A DNA stretch of 64,000 bases from Phycisphaeraceae bacterium (GCA_019636735.1 JAHBWY010000003.1:431534-495533); one strand, 5' to 3'; shown: positions 52,601 to 60,521, counted from the first letter of the stretch. The notes: generated from the sequence alone by a model not told the origin. Numbers and translations: made by a program.

Positions 52601-55095
52601 GTTGCTGCTCGATCGTCTGCACATTCGAACCGCAATGCTGCACCGTGGCGTGGGATGCGATCTGTGTCGAGACCGCGTTCAATGTCTGCAGCAATTGCGG
52701 CAACCCCGACTCCGGCAGTTGCTACAGCAGCAGCGGCTCACCCGGCTGTGCCGATCCGATCTGTTGCAACGCGGTCTGCACCGTCGATCCATTCTGCTGC
52801 GCCATCGCTTGGGATGGCGCCTGCTCGAATCTTGCCCTGACCGTCTGCGGCAATCCGATCGACGCGTGCGTGCCGTCGAATCGAGCCAAGCGGAGTTGCT
52901 TCATGGCCTCGCCCGGCCGAGGGTGCATCGACACGCAGTGCTGCAGCCTCATCTGCAGTTCGGTGGACAGCTACTGCTGCGAGGTCGAGTGGGACGCGAT
53001 CTGCGCGTTTGAGGCGGAGACCTTCTGCAAGCTGCCGAGCAATGCGTCGGGCTACTGGAGCTGCTTCATCTCCCACTGCTGCGAGTCGGGCCCGCAGTGC
53101 CCAATCCGCTGTGCGGCCTGCGCCGATCGGGCGTGCGCGGCGGCGGTCTGCTCCTATTCGCCGCCCTGCTGCACCATCCGCTGGGACCAGGCGTGCGCGA
53201 ACATCGCCCTCGCCGTCTGCATCGATCAGCAGGCGTGCCCCGGATCCGGTCCATGCAACCTCGCGAGCCGCTTCCCCGGCTGCGACGACCCGGCGTGCTG
53301 CAATGCCGTCTGCGACTTCGACCCGAGTTGCTGCATCACCGAGTGGGACGCCTCCTGCGTCGACCTCCAGCGGAGCGTCTGCATCCCGAAGAAGGTGTGG
53401 AACTGCCCCTGCGAAGGCGGCTGCTTCGCTCCCAAGAGTTCGCCCGGCTGCAACAACCGAAGCTGCTGCTCCGCGGTCTGCTCGGTTGAAGAGAACTGCT
53501 GCCTGGTCCAGTGGGATGCGCTCTGCGCCTCGCTCGCGCGCGACCTCTGCTGCGGCAACGGTCTCTGCGGCGATCCCTGCAACAAGAGCTGCCTGGTGGT
53601 GCACCCCGAGCCCTACTGCAATGACTCCCATTGCTGCGAAGCCGTCTGTGCGGCCGATCCCTTCTGCTGCTCGGACAAGTGGGACACGCTCTGCGTCCAG
53701 ATTGCGGCGGTGCGTTGCGTGGGAGCGTGCGGCCAATCCTTCAGCGGCAACTGCTTTGCGGCGAACAACAGCGCCGGGTGCAGCATCGCCTCCTGCTGCA
53801 AGGTGGTGTGCGAGGTCGATCCCACCTGCTGCCAGGAGGAGTGGGACAGCTCCTGCGCCAAGCTCGCCCGCACGCTTCCCGGCTGCACCAAGAGTCGTCC
53901 GAAGTGCAACTCCGCATCCGCGGGTTCCTGCTGCGAGCCGCACGCGGGACCGGCCTGCGAGAACGGCGGCTGCTGCTTCGCGGTCTGTGCGATCGACCCC
54001 ACCTGCTGCCAGGAGGAGTGGGATGAGCTCTGCGTGAACACTGCGAAGACGCTTGCCCAGTGCAAGCAGTGCAATCCCGATTGCGGCGACACCTGCGCCG
54101 GAAGCTGCTGCACGCCGCACCCCGGACCTCGCTGCAACAACCAGAAGTGCTGCGACGCGGTCTGCCTCGGATGGACCGACGACAATGGAACGGTCTATCC
54201 GGGCGATGCCTTCTGCTGCAATGTGCAGTGGGACGCCAACTGCGCCGAGCGCGCCAACAGCTACGCCCAGATCCTGCTCAGGGGCGGACAGGTTGTCCCG
54301 GGCCCCTGCTTCGAGCCATGCCCGCAGCCGCAGTGCGGCAGTGCGCTGGCCGGCGACTGCTGCACGCCGCACAGCACACCCTTCTGTCTGAACAAGACCT
54401 GCTGCGAGATCGTCTGCGCCATCGATCCCTTCTGCTGCCAGGTGAGTTGGGATACGAGCTGCGCGACGGAGGCCCTCGTCAACTGCCCGACCTGCGTCAC
54501 GCCGCAAGCGTGCGGCACGGGAGGAAGCTGCTTCTTCCCGAGCTTCACCCCCTATTGCAACGATGTCTTCTGCTGCGAGGCCATCTGTGCGATCGACCCT
54601 TCCTGCTGCTCGGTGCAATGGGACTTCAACTGCGCGATCGCCGCATTCACGCTCTGCATCTTCCAGCCGGAGCCGCCGGTCAACGATGAGTGCTCGGGCG
54701 CGCTCCTGATGGAAGTGGGCGTGAACCCGTTCACGACCTTCGCCGCCACGACCAGCGCGCTGCCGAGCCCGTTCGTGACCTGCACCGGCGAGCCGGCAGC
54801 GGAGTTCCAGTTCGATGTCTGGTATCTCTTCATTCCGCCGTCGGGCGGCGTATGGGAGGTGTCGACCTGCAACCTCGCCAAGTTCGACACCATCCTGGGT
54901 GTCTATGAACCGATCGATGCCGACTGCACCACGATGACGCTCCGAGGCTGTGCCAACAACACGCCCTTCTGTGCGAATCTCACGAGCACCGTGCAGTGGA
55001 ATGGTGCGGTCAACACGCCGTACTACATCCGCGTCGGCAGCCCGGTGGGCGTCACCGGCGACGGATTCGTGCTGATCCGGAAGATCGGCCCCTGA
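49642..55095 (+). CDS. Giant secreted protein: lamin-tail-like domain, VWA domain, dockerin-like loops and 18 Cys-rich repeats
   Basis: A 1817-residue exported protein from ATG 49642, with a signal peptide to about residue 24 ending near RAPAQ. Domains in order: lamin-tail-like block (about 25-270; EYYELRGTPGTPLKDLAYVV), a VWA domain (about 380-600) with MIDAS motif DTSTS, a calcium-loop pair (GDLNLDGVVNSVDLA, DVNNDGAAG; about 595-635), then 18 tandem cysteine-rich repeats (647-1672), and a C-terminal beta domain (NDECSGALLMEVGVNPFTTF onward). I know of no assigned function. It is surely extracellular, since over 100 cysteines must pair in an oxidising place. It shares its first domain and the repeat with the protein at 44349. 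Confidence 0.75.
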   Translation: MRQLLVCLTAFMAALMCGERAPAQVLISEVRIDELGSAGNDDDREYYELRGTPGTPLKDLAYVVLGTRPIKTVSGIPYGGAGVIVHINTFPVNAVMPPTGRYLVRKPTMQLPLGIAANLTIPLTFDDDSTQTHLLVRNFNFGMFDDNIPPNVGFSPLGFDLDLTNNGVLDIVPWSEVVDSVSIIKSTAFGPLNRAYGTAKAGPAIDGIPAHVFRCGNNNNWRVGRKIYSVYEPVKISVEGPQQTGFQFGSPYSANVNGLVEAGGGVRVNVQLLADMDDPSKSAEVFVGGLSIGTLAGGYPPCITGTRTLFMSMDVFNSMICAQGSTLQVQVVPNANVGPCVGASCKVTFVYDGALLQTADSPGTPNPFCGCSCEYPNGSIEVVFVMDTSTSMADEAAALCAAIPQVIKALEASGTRVEATVLGITETPGGDFGCLTSNVAALLGPAVPDANGNTIGQLTHPESWGDAAAIVAKRFPWQPGFVRLVVTISDEAPFEGDAVPPAPACDLADLASVQNAIAVANVSSTVVSTLVGTGAQPCVAQLAALLASGTGGGTAETTLPASQLADIIANFLLDAASSYGCSSCVGDLNLDGVVNSVDLALYACVRGFACRDVNNDGAAGTPADDFLVQNFHTCGPADFCGVTQAPCLAVHPTPGCNDPACCAAVCAVDSICCTVGWDGVCVTLALQICGACGNAPFQQSCFSVSSEPGCDDDFCCAAVCAVAPPCCVVEWDSTCVAIARVLCLGCGSPLTSNCFLPNNTPYCDDPVCCAKVCANDPSCCDPAASWDVFCVALARTLCASCGDSKLWPCNELSFAPACADKECCQKVCQIDPFCCQVSWDQQCVERADQVCLLCGSLLAGSCCVKKATPFCNNKDCCETVCGFDPFCCSGSWDTICVSLATLTCPTLNCPCGTSTAGCFQAHVRTGCNNTLCCQLVCEWDSFCCLVQWDTLCANFAKSQCGTNGACVPGTGSCTTTHSTPGCDSPPSCCSIVCTFEPQCCTVAWDAICVETAFNVCSNCGNPDSGSCYSSSGSPGCADPICCNAVCTVDPFCCAIAWDGACSNLALTVCGNPIDACVPSNRAKRSCFMASPGRGCIDTQCCSLICSSVDSYCCEVEWDAICAFEAETFCKLPSNASGYWSCFISHCCESGPQCPIRCAACADRACAAAVCSYSPPCCTIRWDQACANIALAVCIDQQACPGSGPCNLASRFPGCDDPACCNAVCDFDPSCCITEWDASCVDLQRSVCIPKKVWNCPCEGGCFAPKSSPGCNNRSCCSAVCSVEENCCLVQWDALCASLARDLCCGNGLCGDPCNKSCLVVHPEPYCNDSHCCEAVCAADPFCCSDKWDTLCVQIAAVRCVGACGQSFSGNCFAANNSAGCSIASCCKVVCEVDPTCCQEEWDSSCAKLARTLPGCTKSRPKCNSASAGSCCEPHAGPACENGGCCFAVCAIDPTCCQEEWDELCVNTAKTLAQCKQCNPDCGDTCAGSCCTPHPGPRCNNQKCCDAVCLGWTDDNGTVYPGDAFCCNVQWDANCAERANSYAQILLRGGQVVPGPCFEPCPQPQCGSALAGDCCTPHSTPFCLNKTCCEIVCAIDPFCCQVSWDTSCATEALVNCPTCVTPQACGTGGSCFFPSFTPYCNDVFCCEAICAIDPSCCSVQWDFNCAIAAFTLCIFQPEPPVNDECSGALLMEVGVNPFTTFAATTSALPSPFVTCTGEPAAEFQFDVWYLFIPPSGGVWEVSTCNLAKFDTILGVYEPIDADCTTMTLRGCANNTPFCANLTSTVQWNGAVNTPYYIRVGSPVGVTGDGFVLIRKIGP
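51580..54657 (+). repeat. 18 tandem copies of a ~57-residue cysteine-rich repeat (coding)
   Basis: Each unit reads roughly C-x(5-7)-P-G/x-C-N/D-x3-CC-x2-VC-x2-DP-x-CC-x3-WD-x2-C-x3-A-x4-C. Examples are CCAAVCAVDSICCTVGWD and CCETVCGFDPFCCSGSWD. Units are about 171 nt on average but vary at both ends, so they are diverged rather than recent duplications. Unit 16 has a loop insert of about 9 residues, and units 10 and 12 carry extra cysteines. Confidence 0.85.
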
Positions 55096-55206
55096 GTTCA
55101 AGTGTCGTGCGGCGGTGCGGTCGAGTCACGCAGGGCTCGATCGCACCCTGCACCCTCGACGCCAGCGGCTTGACACGCGTGTTTCACTCCCCACCCGACG
55201 AGTCGA

Positions 55207-55227
55207 AGGCGCTGCCGATCGGCGCCT
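55207..55227. terminator. Inverted repeat at the left edge of the integrated element
   Basis: AGGCGC and GCGCCT flank a 9-nt loop, 7 bp outside the tRNA-Gly fragment. It could be the original terminator of the tRNA gene on the minus strand, but no T-tract follows. The rest of 55096-55231 is without a recognisable gene. Confidence 0.3.
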
Positions 55228-55233
55228 CTCGAA

Positions 55234-55280
55234 AGCGGGCGAAGGGACTTGAACCCTCGACATTCAGCTTGGAAGGCTGC
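55234..55280 (-). repeat. attL: displaced 3' part of tRNA-Gly(UCC), positions 27-73
   Basis: The minus strand holds tRNA positions 27 to 73: anticodon loop CTTCCAA (anticodon UCC), a 5-nt variable loop, T arm GAGGGTTCAAGTCCCTT, acceptor 3' strand CGCCCGC and discriminator T. No D arm or acceptor 5' strand is found beyond 55280, so it cannot be a functional tRNA. It marks the left attachment site. Confidence 0.8.
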
Positions 55281-55325
55281 GCGATGCGCACCGATTCCCC
55301 CGGGGAAACCGCTGATTGTCCGGGA

Positions 55326-55346
55326 GCGCCCCACGAAGCGCCCCAC
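55326..55346. promoter_or_regulatory. Candidate arm-type integrase binding site, left arm
   Basis: Two direct copies of GCGCCCCAC separated by GAA, 46 bp from the att core. The identical 21 bases occur at 63837-63857 on the other side of the core, in the same orientation. Confidence 0.45.
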
Positions 55347-55592
55347 AAAGCCCCCGATGGCCCGGCCGGCGAGGGCCCCGAGGGCGGGCCCCCTCCGATC
55401 GCCGAGTCTGCTGGCCCGGGCTCCGTGGATGGCTTGGACCTGATTGTATCGGTGTGGCCGCAGCTGCCGGCAGCGGTGCGCGGTGCCCTGCTTGCCGCTG
55501 CCCTGGCATCGATTCCTGAATCACCACAACCCGAAGCGCGGCCAGGGGCGCCGCGCTCGGTCTCGCACACTGCCCCAAGTGGGAAATGAGCC

Positions 55593-56003
55593 ATGAGCGA
55601 AGTGACGATCACCGGCGACGGACACGAGCGGCGACTCGCACAACCACAACGACCGGAGCCGGTCGACAAGGAACCGGCAGAGCCCGAGGCCCGCAGCTGG
55701 CCATCCGCAGATATGTGGCTCGAGTTCGCGGGCACCGCCGAAGTGGAGGTCGGAGGCGGCACCTTAGGACCGGACTGGGAGGCGGATGTCATCGTGCTCG
55801 AGTGCTTCGGGGTGAGGCTGCAGCTCGAAGTCACCGAGGACGATCACCTGCGCAAGCTCGCCACGCTCTGCCTCGAGCTGGTGGAACGCCGCCAGGAGCT
55901 CAGGGAGCGGCGCCGGACGGCCTGGGAGGATGGATGGGGAATCGGCCATCCTCCGAAGGTGCAGCTGCCCGCGCTCAAACTCTGCACGGAGGATGCCGCA
56001 TGA
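55593..56003 (+). CDS. Hypothetical element protein (136 aa)
   Basis: An unrecognised, acidic 136-residue protein starting 3 bp after the stop of the integrase tail. The N terminus is proline/glutamate-rich and disordered-looking. The centre forms alternating strands (LEFAGTAEVEVGGG, DVIVLECFGVRLQLEV) and the C-terminal part is helical and charged (LELVERRQELRERRR). On the circular form it would be the gene directly after the integrase and probably coupled to it. No motif suggests a function. Confidence 0.55.
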   Translation: MSEVTITGDGHERRLAQPQRPEPVDKEPAEPEARSWPSADMWLEFAGTAEVEVGGGTLGPDWEADVIVLECFGVRLQLEVTEDDHLRKLATLCLELVERRQELRERRRTAWEDGWGIGHPPKVQLPALKLCTEDAA

Positions 56004-56413
56004 TCCACCGGCTGCGGTGCCAGTGATCGCCCCAGACCCGGCCCGGCCGGCAAAGTGTGTCTGGAACCCCGACTGTTCCGCGAGGTATCGGCTTCGGAAG
56101 CCGGCTCGGAAGGACCCAAGCGCGAGTGATGCGGCTTCGTCCACGGGCAGCCGCCTTCCGCGTGGTCCGCCAGCTTCGCGCCTGCCGCCTTCGTCGCGCT
56201 CGCGCGACTTGACCGCGAGCCGCCTTTCAAGCGGCATGCGACTTGGACGCGATCGGCTCTCTTGCGCTACCAGTGGGCACGCTCTGCGAACCGTCGGCGC
56301 GTCTGGATTTGTCTGGCTCTGTCTGGACATGAAAACACGCGCAGCGCTGGCGCAGCGCTTGTAGCCGCCTGAGCGCTGCGCAGTACGCACCACTCGGCAC
56401 TTGCTGCGCTGGC
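56004..56413. other. 410 bp without a convincing gene
   Basis: Overlapping frames on both strands are rich in Arg and Ser, lack ribosome sites and resemble no family I know. I see no RNA gene here. It separates the plus-strand 136-aa gene from the minus-strand capsid operon and may hold transcription stops for both. Confidence 0.4.
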
Positions 56414-56707
56414 TCATGCCGACGCCTCGCTTGTGGCGATCGGCGCCCACATTGGCGGATCGAACTCGTGCACTTCAAGCCACGCGACCACCATGCTCAG
56501 CCATCGCGCAGCACGCGCCGCCGCTGTTGGATTCATGGTGATGTCCGCCTCAAACTGCACTCCCCAACGGTTCAATTCGGACGACCACAAGACCGCAGCA
56601 ATGCGGGTCCCGCCTTCGACGGGGAATCCGATCGACTCGGCTATCGCATCGCGCGCACAAAGCGGCTCTACACCAGCGTGCGGAAGCGAAAGCCCCGCGA
56701 CGCACAC
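56414..56707 (-). CDS. Possible small element protein (about 97 aa)
   Basis: A minus-strand frame downstream of the capsid gene. The most protein-like part is its C terminus, with VLWSSELNRWGVQFEAD and WLSMVVAWLEVHEFDPPMW. I set the start at GTG 56707, after the hairpin that follows the capsid gene; the frame is open farther upstream but would overlap the capsid coding region. The family is not recognised. Confidence 0.35.
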   Translation of the reverse strand: MCVAGLSLPHAGVEPLCARDAIAESIGFPVEGGTRIAAVLWSSELNRWGVQFEADITMNPTAAARAARWLSMVVAWLEVHEFDPPMWAPIATSEASA

Positions 56708-56736
56708 ACAGCGCGCCGCGGAGCCGACATGGAACA

Positions 56737-56777
56737 ATGAAGAGGGCCCCGGCGGCGTGATGCGTCCACCGGGGCCC
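56737..56777 (-). terminator. Hairpin after the capsid gene
   Basis: GGGCCCCGG and CCGGGGCCC form a perfect 9-bp stem around a 16-nt loop, about 50 bp after the capsid stop. On the minus strand it is followed by CTCTTCATTGTT, a weak T-rich stretch. Confidence 0.5.
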
Positions 56778-56826
56778 GTGACGACCCACCGTGATGCGAG
56801 GCACGGCGGGAGTCGAGGAGTCTCGA

Positions 56827-58770
56827 TTACGCCTCGCCCTTGGACCGCACGGCGGCCTTCGGGTCGCCCAGGACGGCGCCGTAGTCCATGTAGACGCGCC
56901 ACCCGAGCGAAAGCGTGTTGATGTCGCCCATGAGATCGAAGAACTCGATCTTCGGCACCTGCTGGCCGTTGAGGAAGGCGGCAATCACGGGCGACGCCTG
57001 CGGGCCGGCGAAGAGATACCAGTGCTTGGCGCTCGCGCCCGATCCGAACTTCACCGTGTTGTTGAGTCGCGGCTCCACGATGAGCTTCACGGCGTTCCGC
57101 ACGGCGTTCCCGGTCGGGAGCCGTGCGTCTTCCATCGTCTCGAAGGTGTGCTGGATGAACTCGCTCTCAAGCACTTCCTTCGCGGTGGTCTCAAGCTGCG
57201 GCGGGACGACCAAGGCGGCGGGCGTGATGTCCAGGTCATTGCCAGCGCTGTCCCGCTGAACGCGCATCGCATTGATTGCGGCGGCGAGCGAGTCGATGCC
57301 AAGTGCCGAGTCGGCGCCGTTGATGTAGTTGCCGTTGCCTGAACCGAAGAAGCTGCTGGCATTGGCCAGAATGACGCCGTACACCAGGTCATTGACCGAG
57401 CGCATGGCCATGCTGCCGAACGCACGAGCCGCTTCCTGGAAGACGCCGGCATCATCGTTGATGAAGTCGCGGCGGTCGATCCGCAGGATCTTGCCGAAGG
57501 TGTCGACCTTGAAGCCCGCGGTGAACTCCGTCACCGTGGTGTGCTTCAACTCGCCAGCCGGCGCCACCTGGTCAAGCGTGCCGCCGAAGCTCGGCCGAAG
57601 CGCCTTCGTCTCGCGGAAGTCGGAGACGCCACGCACCGCGGCGAAGGCTCGCCAGGTTGCGGGCGCATCGTTGTAGGCGTCCAGCAGGACCTTCCGTGCG
57701 ACTTCGCCCAGGGCGGTGGGCAAGGTGACGGTCGAGAATGCGGCCTTGACCATCTCTTCGCGTCCGTGCGGCACGGGCTTGTTGTCCGCTTGGAGCGCCA
57801 CGCGGCACAGGTCGAGAAGGTGCGTGGCCCGAAGCTCGTCGGCGCGTTGCGTCACGGTCGGCCCGAGCGTCTTCTCGGCCACCTTCTCCAATCCCATGCG
57901 GCAGAGAAGCGAAGCCTGGATGAGCTCCCCATTGCTGCCGATGCGATCGAAGCCCGAAGGTGCTCCGCTCATTGGCTGCGGCGCATTGCTGGCTCGTGCC
58001 GCCCGGAGCATCGCGAGCACCTGGTCCCTGAGTGCGTCGATCGAGAGAGACCCCTCAATGGCCTGGGCCCTCAGCTGCCCGATGCGCTGCGACTCGGCAT
58101 GAGACATACCTCCAATGCCGCAAAGGCTGTCAATCTCTCGGAGCCGCGCTCGCTCGCTGGCGAGGATGGCGTTGGCGTCCACCGGTTCGCCGGCGGTGAT
58201 CGTGGGAGTGTTGCTGTCTGGCATGGTGTGGTTCCTTCGTGCTGCAATGGCGACCGATGTACCTTCGTCGGCGCCGAGTGGTGTGACAGTGACTTCCTTC
58301 AACCGGCCAGCCTTCACGAGTGTGAAGCTCTCGGCCGACTTGAGCACGCGACCGTTCACGGTCACGGACTCGCCTGCGCGGACGGTCATGTAGTCGGTGG
58401 GCCTGACGCCAACCGATGCCTGAAACTCGAAACCGCCCTTGCTCATCGCGACGACCTGCGCGGCCGCGTCTCCGGCACCGGAGACCACGCCTTCGATGAT
58501 GAGCCGTGAAGACCTCACGATGGCCTCGCCGTGCCCAACGACGCTTGCGACTTCGACGCGATGATCCGCGAGAATCGGGATCTGGCCCTTGATGTCGAGT
58601 CCCGCCAGGTCGATCGCGACCGGCCCCCAGCCGGACACGCTCATGATGCCGCCGTTGTAGGCGACAATGGCGAGACGGGGGAGCTTGTCGGCGGCCGCTG
58701 CGGTGAGCTCAACTCCGCCACCGGAGAGGATCAGCGGCGCGGTGGCCTTGTTGGGGGCGGAGGCGGTCAA
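56827..58770 (-). CDS. Prohead protease/major capsid protein fusion
   Basis: A 647-residue phage structural protein. Residues about 10-190 look like an HK97/Mu-type prohead protease with His70 (ILADHRVEV) and Ser119 (FEFQASVGV) at the expected catalytic spacing. A linker of about 100 helical residues (scaffold-like) follows. Residues about 300-647 are the major capsid domain, ending IEFFDLMGDINTLSLGWRVY then MDYGAVLGDPKAAVR. The protease would cut off itself and the scaffold during shell maturation. Its ATG overlaps the stop of the 201-aa gene. It is the only virion gene visible in the element. Confidence 0.8.
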   Translation of the reverse strand: MTASAPNKATAPLILSGGGVELTAAAADKLPRLAIVAYNGGIMSVSGWGPVAIDLAGLDIKGQIPILADHRVEVASVVGHGEAIVRSSRLIIEGVVSGAGDAAAQVVAMSKGGFEFQASVGVRPTDYMTVRAGESVTVNGRVLKSAESFTLVKAGRLKEVTVTPLGADEGTSVAIAARRNHTMPDSNTPTITAGEPVDANAILASERARLREIDSLCGIGGMSHAESQRIGQLRAQAIEGSLSIDALRDQVLAMLRAARASNAPQPMSGAPSGFDRIGSNGELIQASLLCRMGLEKVAEKTLGPTVTQRADELRATHLLDLCRVALQADNKPVPHGREEMVKAAFSTVTLPTALGEVARKVLLDAYNDAPATWRAFAAVRGVSDFRETKALRPSFGGTLDQVAPAGELKHTTVTEFTAGFKVDTFGKILRIDRRDFINDDAGVFQEAARAFGSMAMRSVNDLVYGVILANASSFFGSGNGNYINGADSALGIDSLAAAINAMRVQRDSAGNDLDITPAALVVPPQLETTAKEVLESEFIQHTFETMEDARLPTGNAVRNAVKLIVEPRLNNTVKFGSGASAKHWYLFAGPQASPVIAAFLNGQQVPKIEFFDLMGDINTLSLGWRVYMDYGAVLGDPKAAVRSKGEA

Positions 58771-59369
58771 CGCTTCCCCTTCGAGAAGACCACAGGGGCA
58801 CCGACGGCCGCGCCGATGCGTTCAAGCCGCTGGCGCTGCTCGGCCGCGGAGAGCGGACGGTAGCGCACGAGCGTTGGAACGCCGAGCGACACAGCGCCGG
58901 GCACCAGTTCCATGACAAGGTTCGCCGGGTCGCCCTGCGCCTCTGGATGTTCACTGAGCGCCGCACGCTGAGCGCGAATCTCCTGCGCTCCGTCGATCCC
59001 GTGGAACATCCGTGCAGTTGCACCGGGCGTCCATCGCCCCTCCTGCTCGCACCAGTTGGCGATCGCGTCAATCTGCTCAGCGCTCCAGCGGCGCTGGGCC
59101 GTGTCTTCGTCTCGGTCGTCTGAGACGATCCCGGCGTTGATGGCCGCTCGCAGTGTGCTGTTCGAACCGTCATAGCCGCGTGCCCGAAGCTCGCTGATGA
59201 CGGCACCCGACGACTTCGGGTAGGACGCGGCGATCTTCGCGTCTTCCCGGGCGCGACGATGTCGGGAGACCTTCGCCCCGGCTCCACCAACGATGGGAGT
59301 CGTGCGGAGGAACAGCTCTTCGTAGTCGCTGCGGGAGAGACCGTACCGGATGGTGTTCTTGCTGCTCAT
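58767..59369 (-). CDS. Hypothetical protein upstream of capsid (200 aa)
   Basis: A soluble, helical protein from ATG 59369 (ATG 59381 is an alternative). It reads MSSKNTIRYGLSRSDYEELF at the start, then SSGAVISELRARGYDGSNST, WSAEQIDAIANWCEQEGRWT and a C-terminal LVRYRPLSAAEQRQRLERIG. The two central blocks look like small helix-turn-helix units, so DNA binding, perhaps packaging, is conceivable, but I do not recognise a terminase small subunit. It is coupled to the capsid gene through ATGA. Confidence 0.6.
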   Translation of the reverse strand: MSSKNTIRYGLSRSDYEELFLRTTPIVGGAGAKVSRHRRAREDAKIAASYPKSSGAVISELRARGYDGSNSTLRAAINAGIVSDDRDEDTAQRRWSAEQIDAIANWCEQEGRWTPGATARMFHGIDGAQEIRAQRAALSEHPEAQGDPANLVMELVPGAVSLGVPTLVRYRPLSAAEQRQRLERIGAAVGAPVVFSKGKR

Positions 59370-59376
59370 AGCCGGA

Positions 59377-59405
59377 ATCATGGCGGGCGGCGGGTCGGCT
59401 GTCAA
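59377..59405 (-). promoter_or_regulatory. Candidate promoter of the capsid operon
   Basis: On the minus strand TTGACA (59400-59405) is followed after 17 bp by CATGAT (59377-59382). The -10 box ends 7 bp before the ATG at 59369, which again predicts a leaderless message. Confidence 0.45.
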
Positions 59406-59708
59406 GCCATTGCTGCGACTTTGGCCAAGCATTTGCTATGCCGTCGGGGCTGGCCCTGGCATCATGGGCGGCGAAGCGCCGGTGCCTCTTGCGGCGGGGC
59501 AGGGCTCGGTCTATCTTGACCCTTGAGCTTGCGCTCCGGCCGGAGCGCTTCACCAGCCTCCCGCGTTCGGGCCCCACTCCCGAGCGCGGGATGCTGGGGC
59601 TCGGAAAGTGGGAACCCCTTGGAAGCGACAATCCGAGCCCGACGGCTACGAACGGGGCAACCGAAGAGCGAGCGGCGCGGCGGACACCTGCGCAGCGAGG
59701 CGGCGCCC
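59406..59708. other. Divergent intergenic stretch between the capsid operon and the 270-aa gene
   Basis: About 300 bp separate the minus-strand capsid operon from the plus-strand early genes. A TTGGCCAA palindrome lies near 59421. The open plus-strand frame that crosses this stretch is Arg/Ser-rich and unlike the protein that follows, so I treat it as non-coding control DNA. Confidence 0.35.
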
Positions 59709-60521
59709 GTGAAGGCTGCGGAATGGCAGCGCCGCGCGTCGGCCCTGCGCTCCTGGGATCGAGTGTTGAGCGACACGGCGCGACGCCTTGAGTTGCTCGA
59801 GCCGATCAACTTCGACGGCTTGAGGCTGTGCCTCAGACAGTTGGCGGAAGTCGCCTGGGAAGTCGTTCGCACTCGCGGCGCGGCGCCGGACCTTCTTCGC
59901 TTGGTCCGCGGGCTTGTGAAGTTCGGCCACGGCGCCCCGTCGATCCTTCCGCACTTGGCCAGCGCCATGAGCTTTGATTCCCGGCCGATCGGTGAGCAAG
60001 TCGCGGCGTGGGCTGAGCACGCACGGGACGAAGTGCGCGGTATTGAACGCGGGACGGACGCCGAGCGTGCCGCTCGAGACGCCGCGCGGATTCGTGAGCA
60101 TGCACGGCTCGCTGCCTATCTCGCCGAGCGGGCCGACACGATGGCGGAGGGGCATCGACGCGGGCGCCATGATGTCGTGACGGCGCCGCGTTTGAGGCCA
60201 CGAATGGGCAAGGCCGAGGCCGAGAAGCGCGCGGCTTACCTGCTGCGCGCTGATCCCGAGTTCCGGCGCCGCACCTGCCGCGCGTGGGCGGATGCAATCG
60301 GTTGTGCTGAAGGCATGGTGAGCCAGCTTCGCGCTTGGCGGGATCTTGGACCCCGCGGAGCCTCGCGGCGCCGCGCTGAACCCCAGCGCGCCACTGTTCT
60401 TCGGTCTCTCACCGACGGCGCAGCGGAACGCGAGGATGCGACCGACTGGCGAGCCGTGGCCAGTGAGCGCCTGCCGGGCGATCCTCCGAAAGGCCTGGCG
60501 TCGCTCGTCAAGCGCAAGTGA
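59709..60521 (+). CDS. Hypothetical element protein (270 aa)
   Basis: An unrecognised, helical, arginine-rich protein. I use GTG 59709 because protein-like sequence starts there (AAEWQRRASALRSWDRVLSD); TTG 59619 is possible. The C-terminal part, KRAAYLLRADPEFRRRTCRA then AIGCAEGMVSQLRAWRDLG, resembles a helix-turn-helix in which a sequence-reading helix follows CAEG. It stands first in the plus-strand run and may be a regulator. I have no specific function to offer. Confidence 0.5.
   Translation: MKAAEWQRRASALRSWDRVLSDTARRLELLEPINFDGLRLCLRQLAEVAWEVVRTRGAAPDLLRLVRGLVKFGHGAPSILPHLASAMSFDSRPIGEQVAAWAEHARDEVRGIERGTDAERAARDAARIREHARLAAYLAERADTMAEGHRRGRHDVVTAPRLRPRMGKAEAEKRAAYLLRADPEFRRRTCRAWADAIGCAEGMVSQLRAWRDLGPRGASRRRAEPQRATVLRSLTDGAAEREDATDWRAVASERLPGDPPKGLASLVKRK

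Larger units (their letters stand above)
55233..55589 (+). other. Detached 3' end of the integrase reading frame (joined in the circular form)
   Basis: This open stretch has no plausible start of its own. It begins in the att core in the same frame as the integrase (KRAKGLEPSTFSLEG) and runs 118 codons to a TGA at 55587. It contains APHEAPHKAPDGPAGEGPEG and a helical segment (LIVSVWPQLPAAVRGALLAA). When the element is circular the integrase at 62484 should read straight into it, giving about 616 residues. Confidence 0.7.

Noticed and set aside
51580..54657. CRISPR-like or recent tandem DNA repeat
   Set aside because: The periodicity is at the protein level; units differ greatly in DNA sequence and length and have no uniform spacers.
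49639..55101. Two very long minus-strand frames (998 and 787 codons) opposite the giant protein
   Set aside because: They are produced by the strong codon bias of the cysteine repeats; no signal peptide, start context or domain supports them.
55234..55310. A complete tRNA-Gly gene at the left junction
   Set aside because: Only positions 27-73 can be folded. No D arm or acceptor 5' strand complementary to CGCCCGC lies upstream on the minus strand.
55764..56450. 228-codon minus-strand frame within the element
   Set aside because: It overlaps the more protein-like 136-aa plus gene, is rich in Arg and Ser, and has no family features or ribosome site.
59523..59708. N-terminal extension of the 270-aa element protein to ATG 59523
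   Set aside because: The added 62 residues are Arg/Ser/Gly-rich and unlike the rest; the stretch is better explained as the divergent control region.
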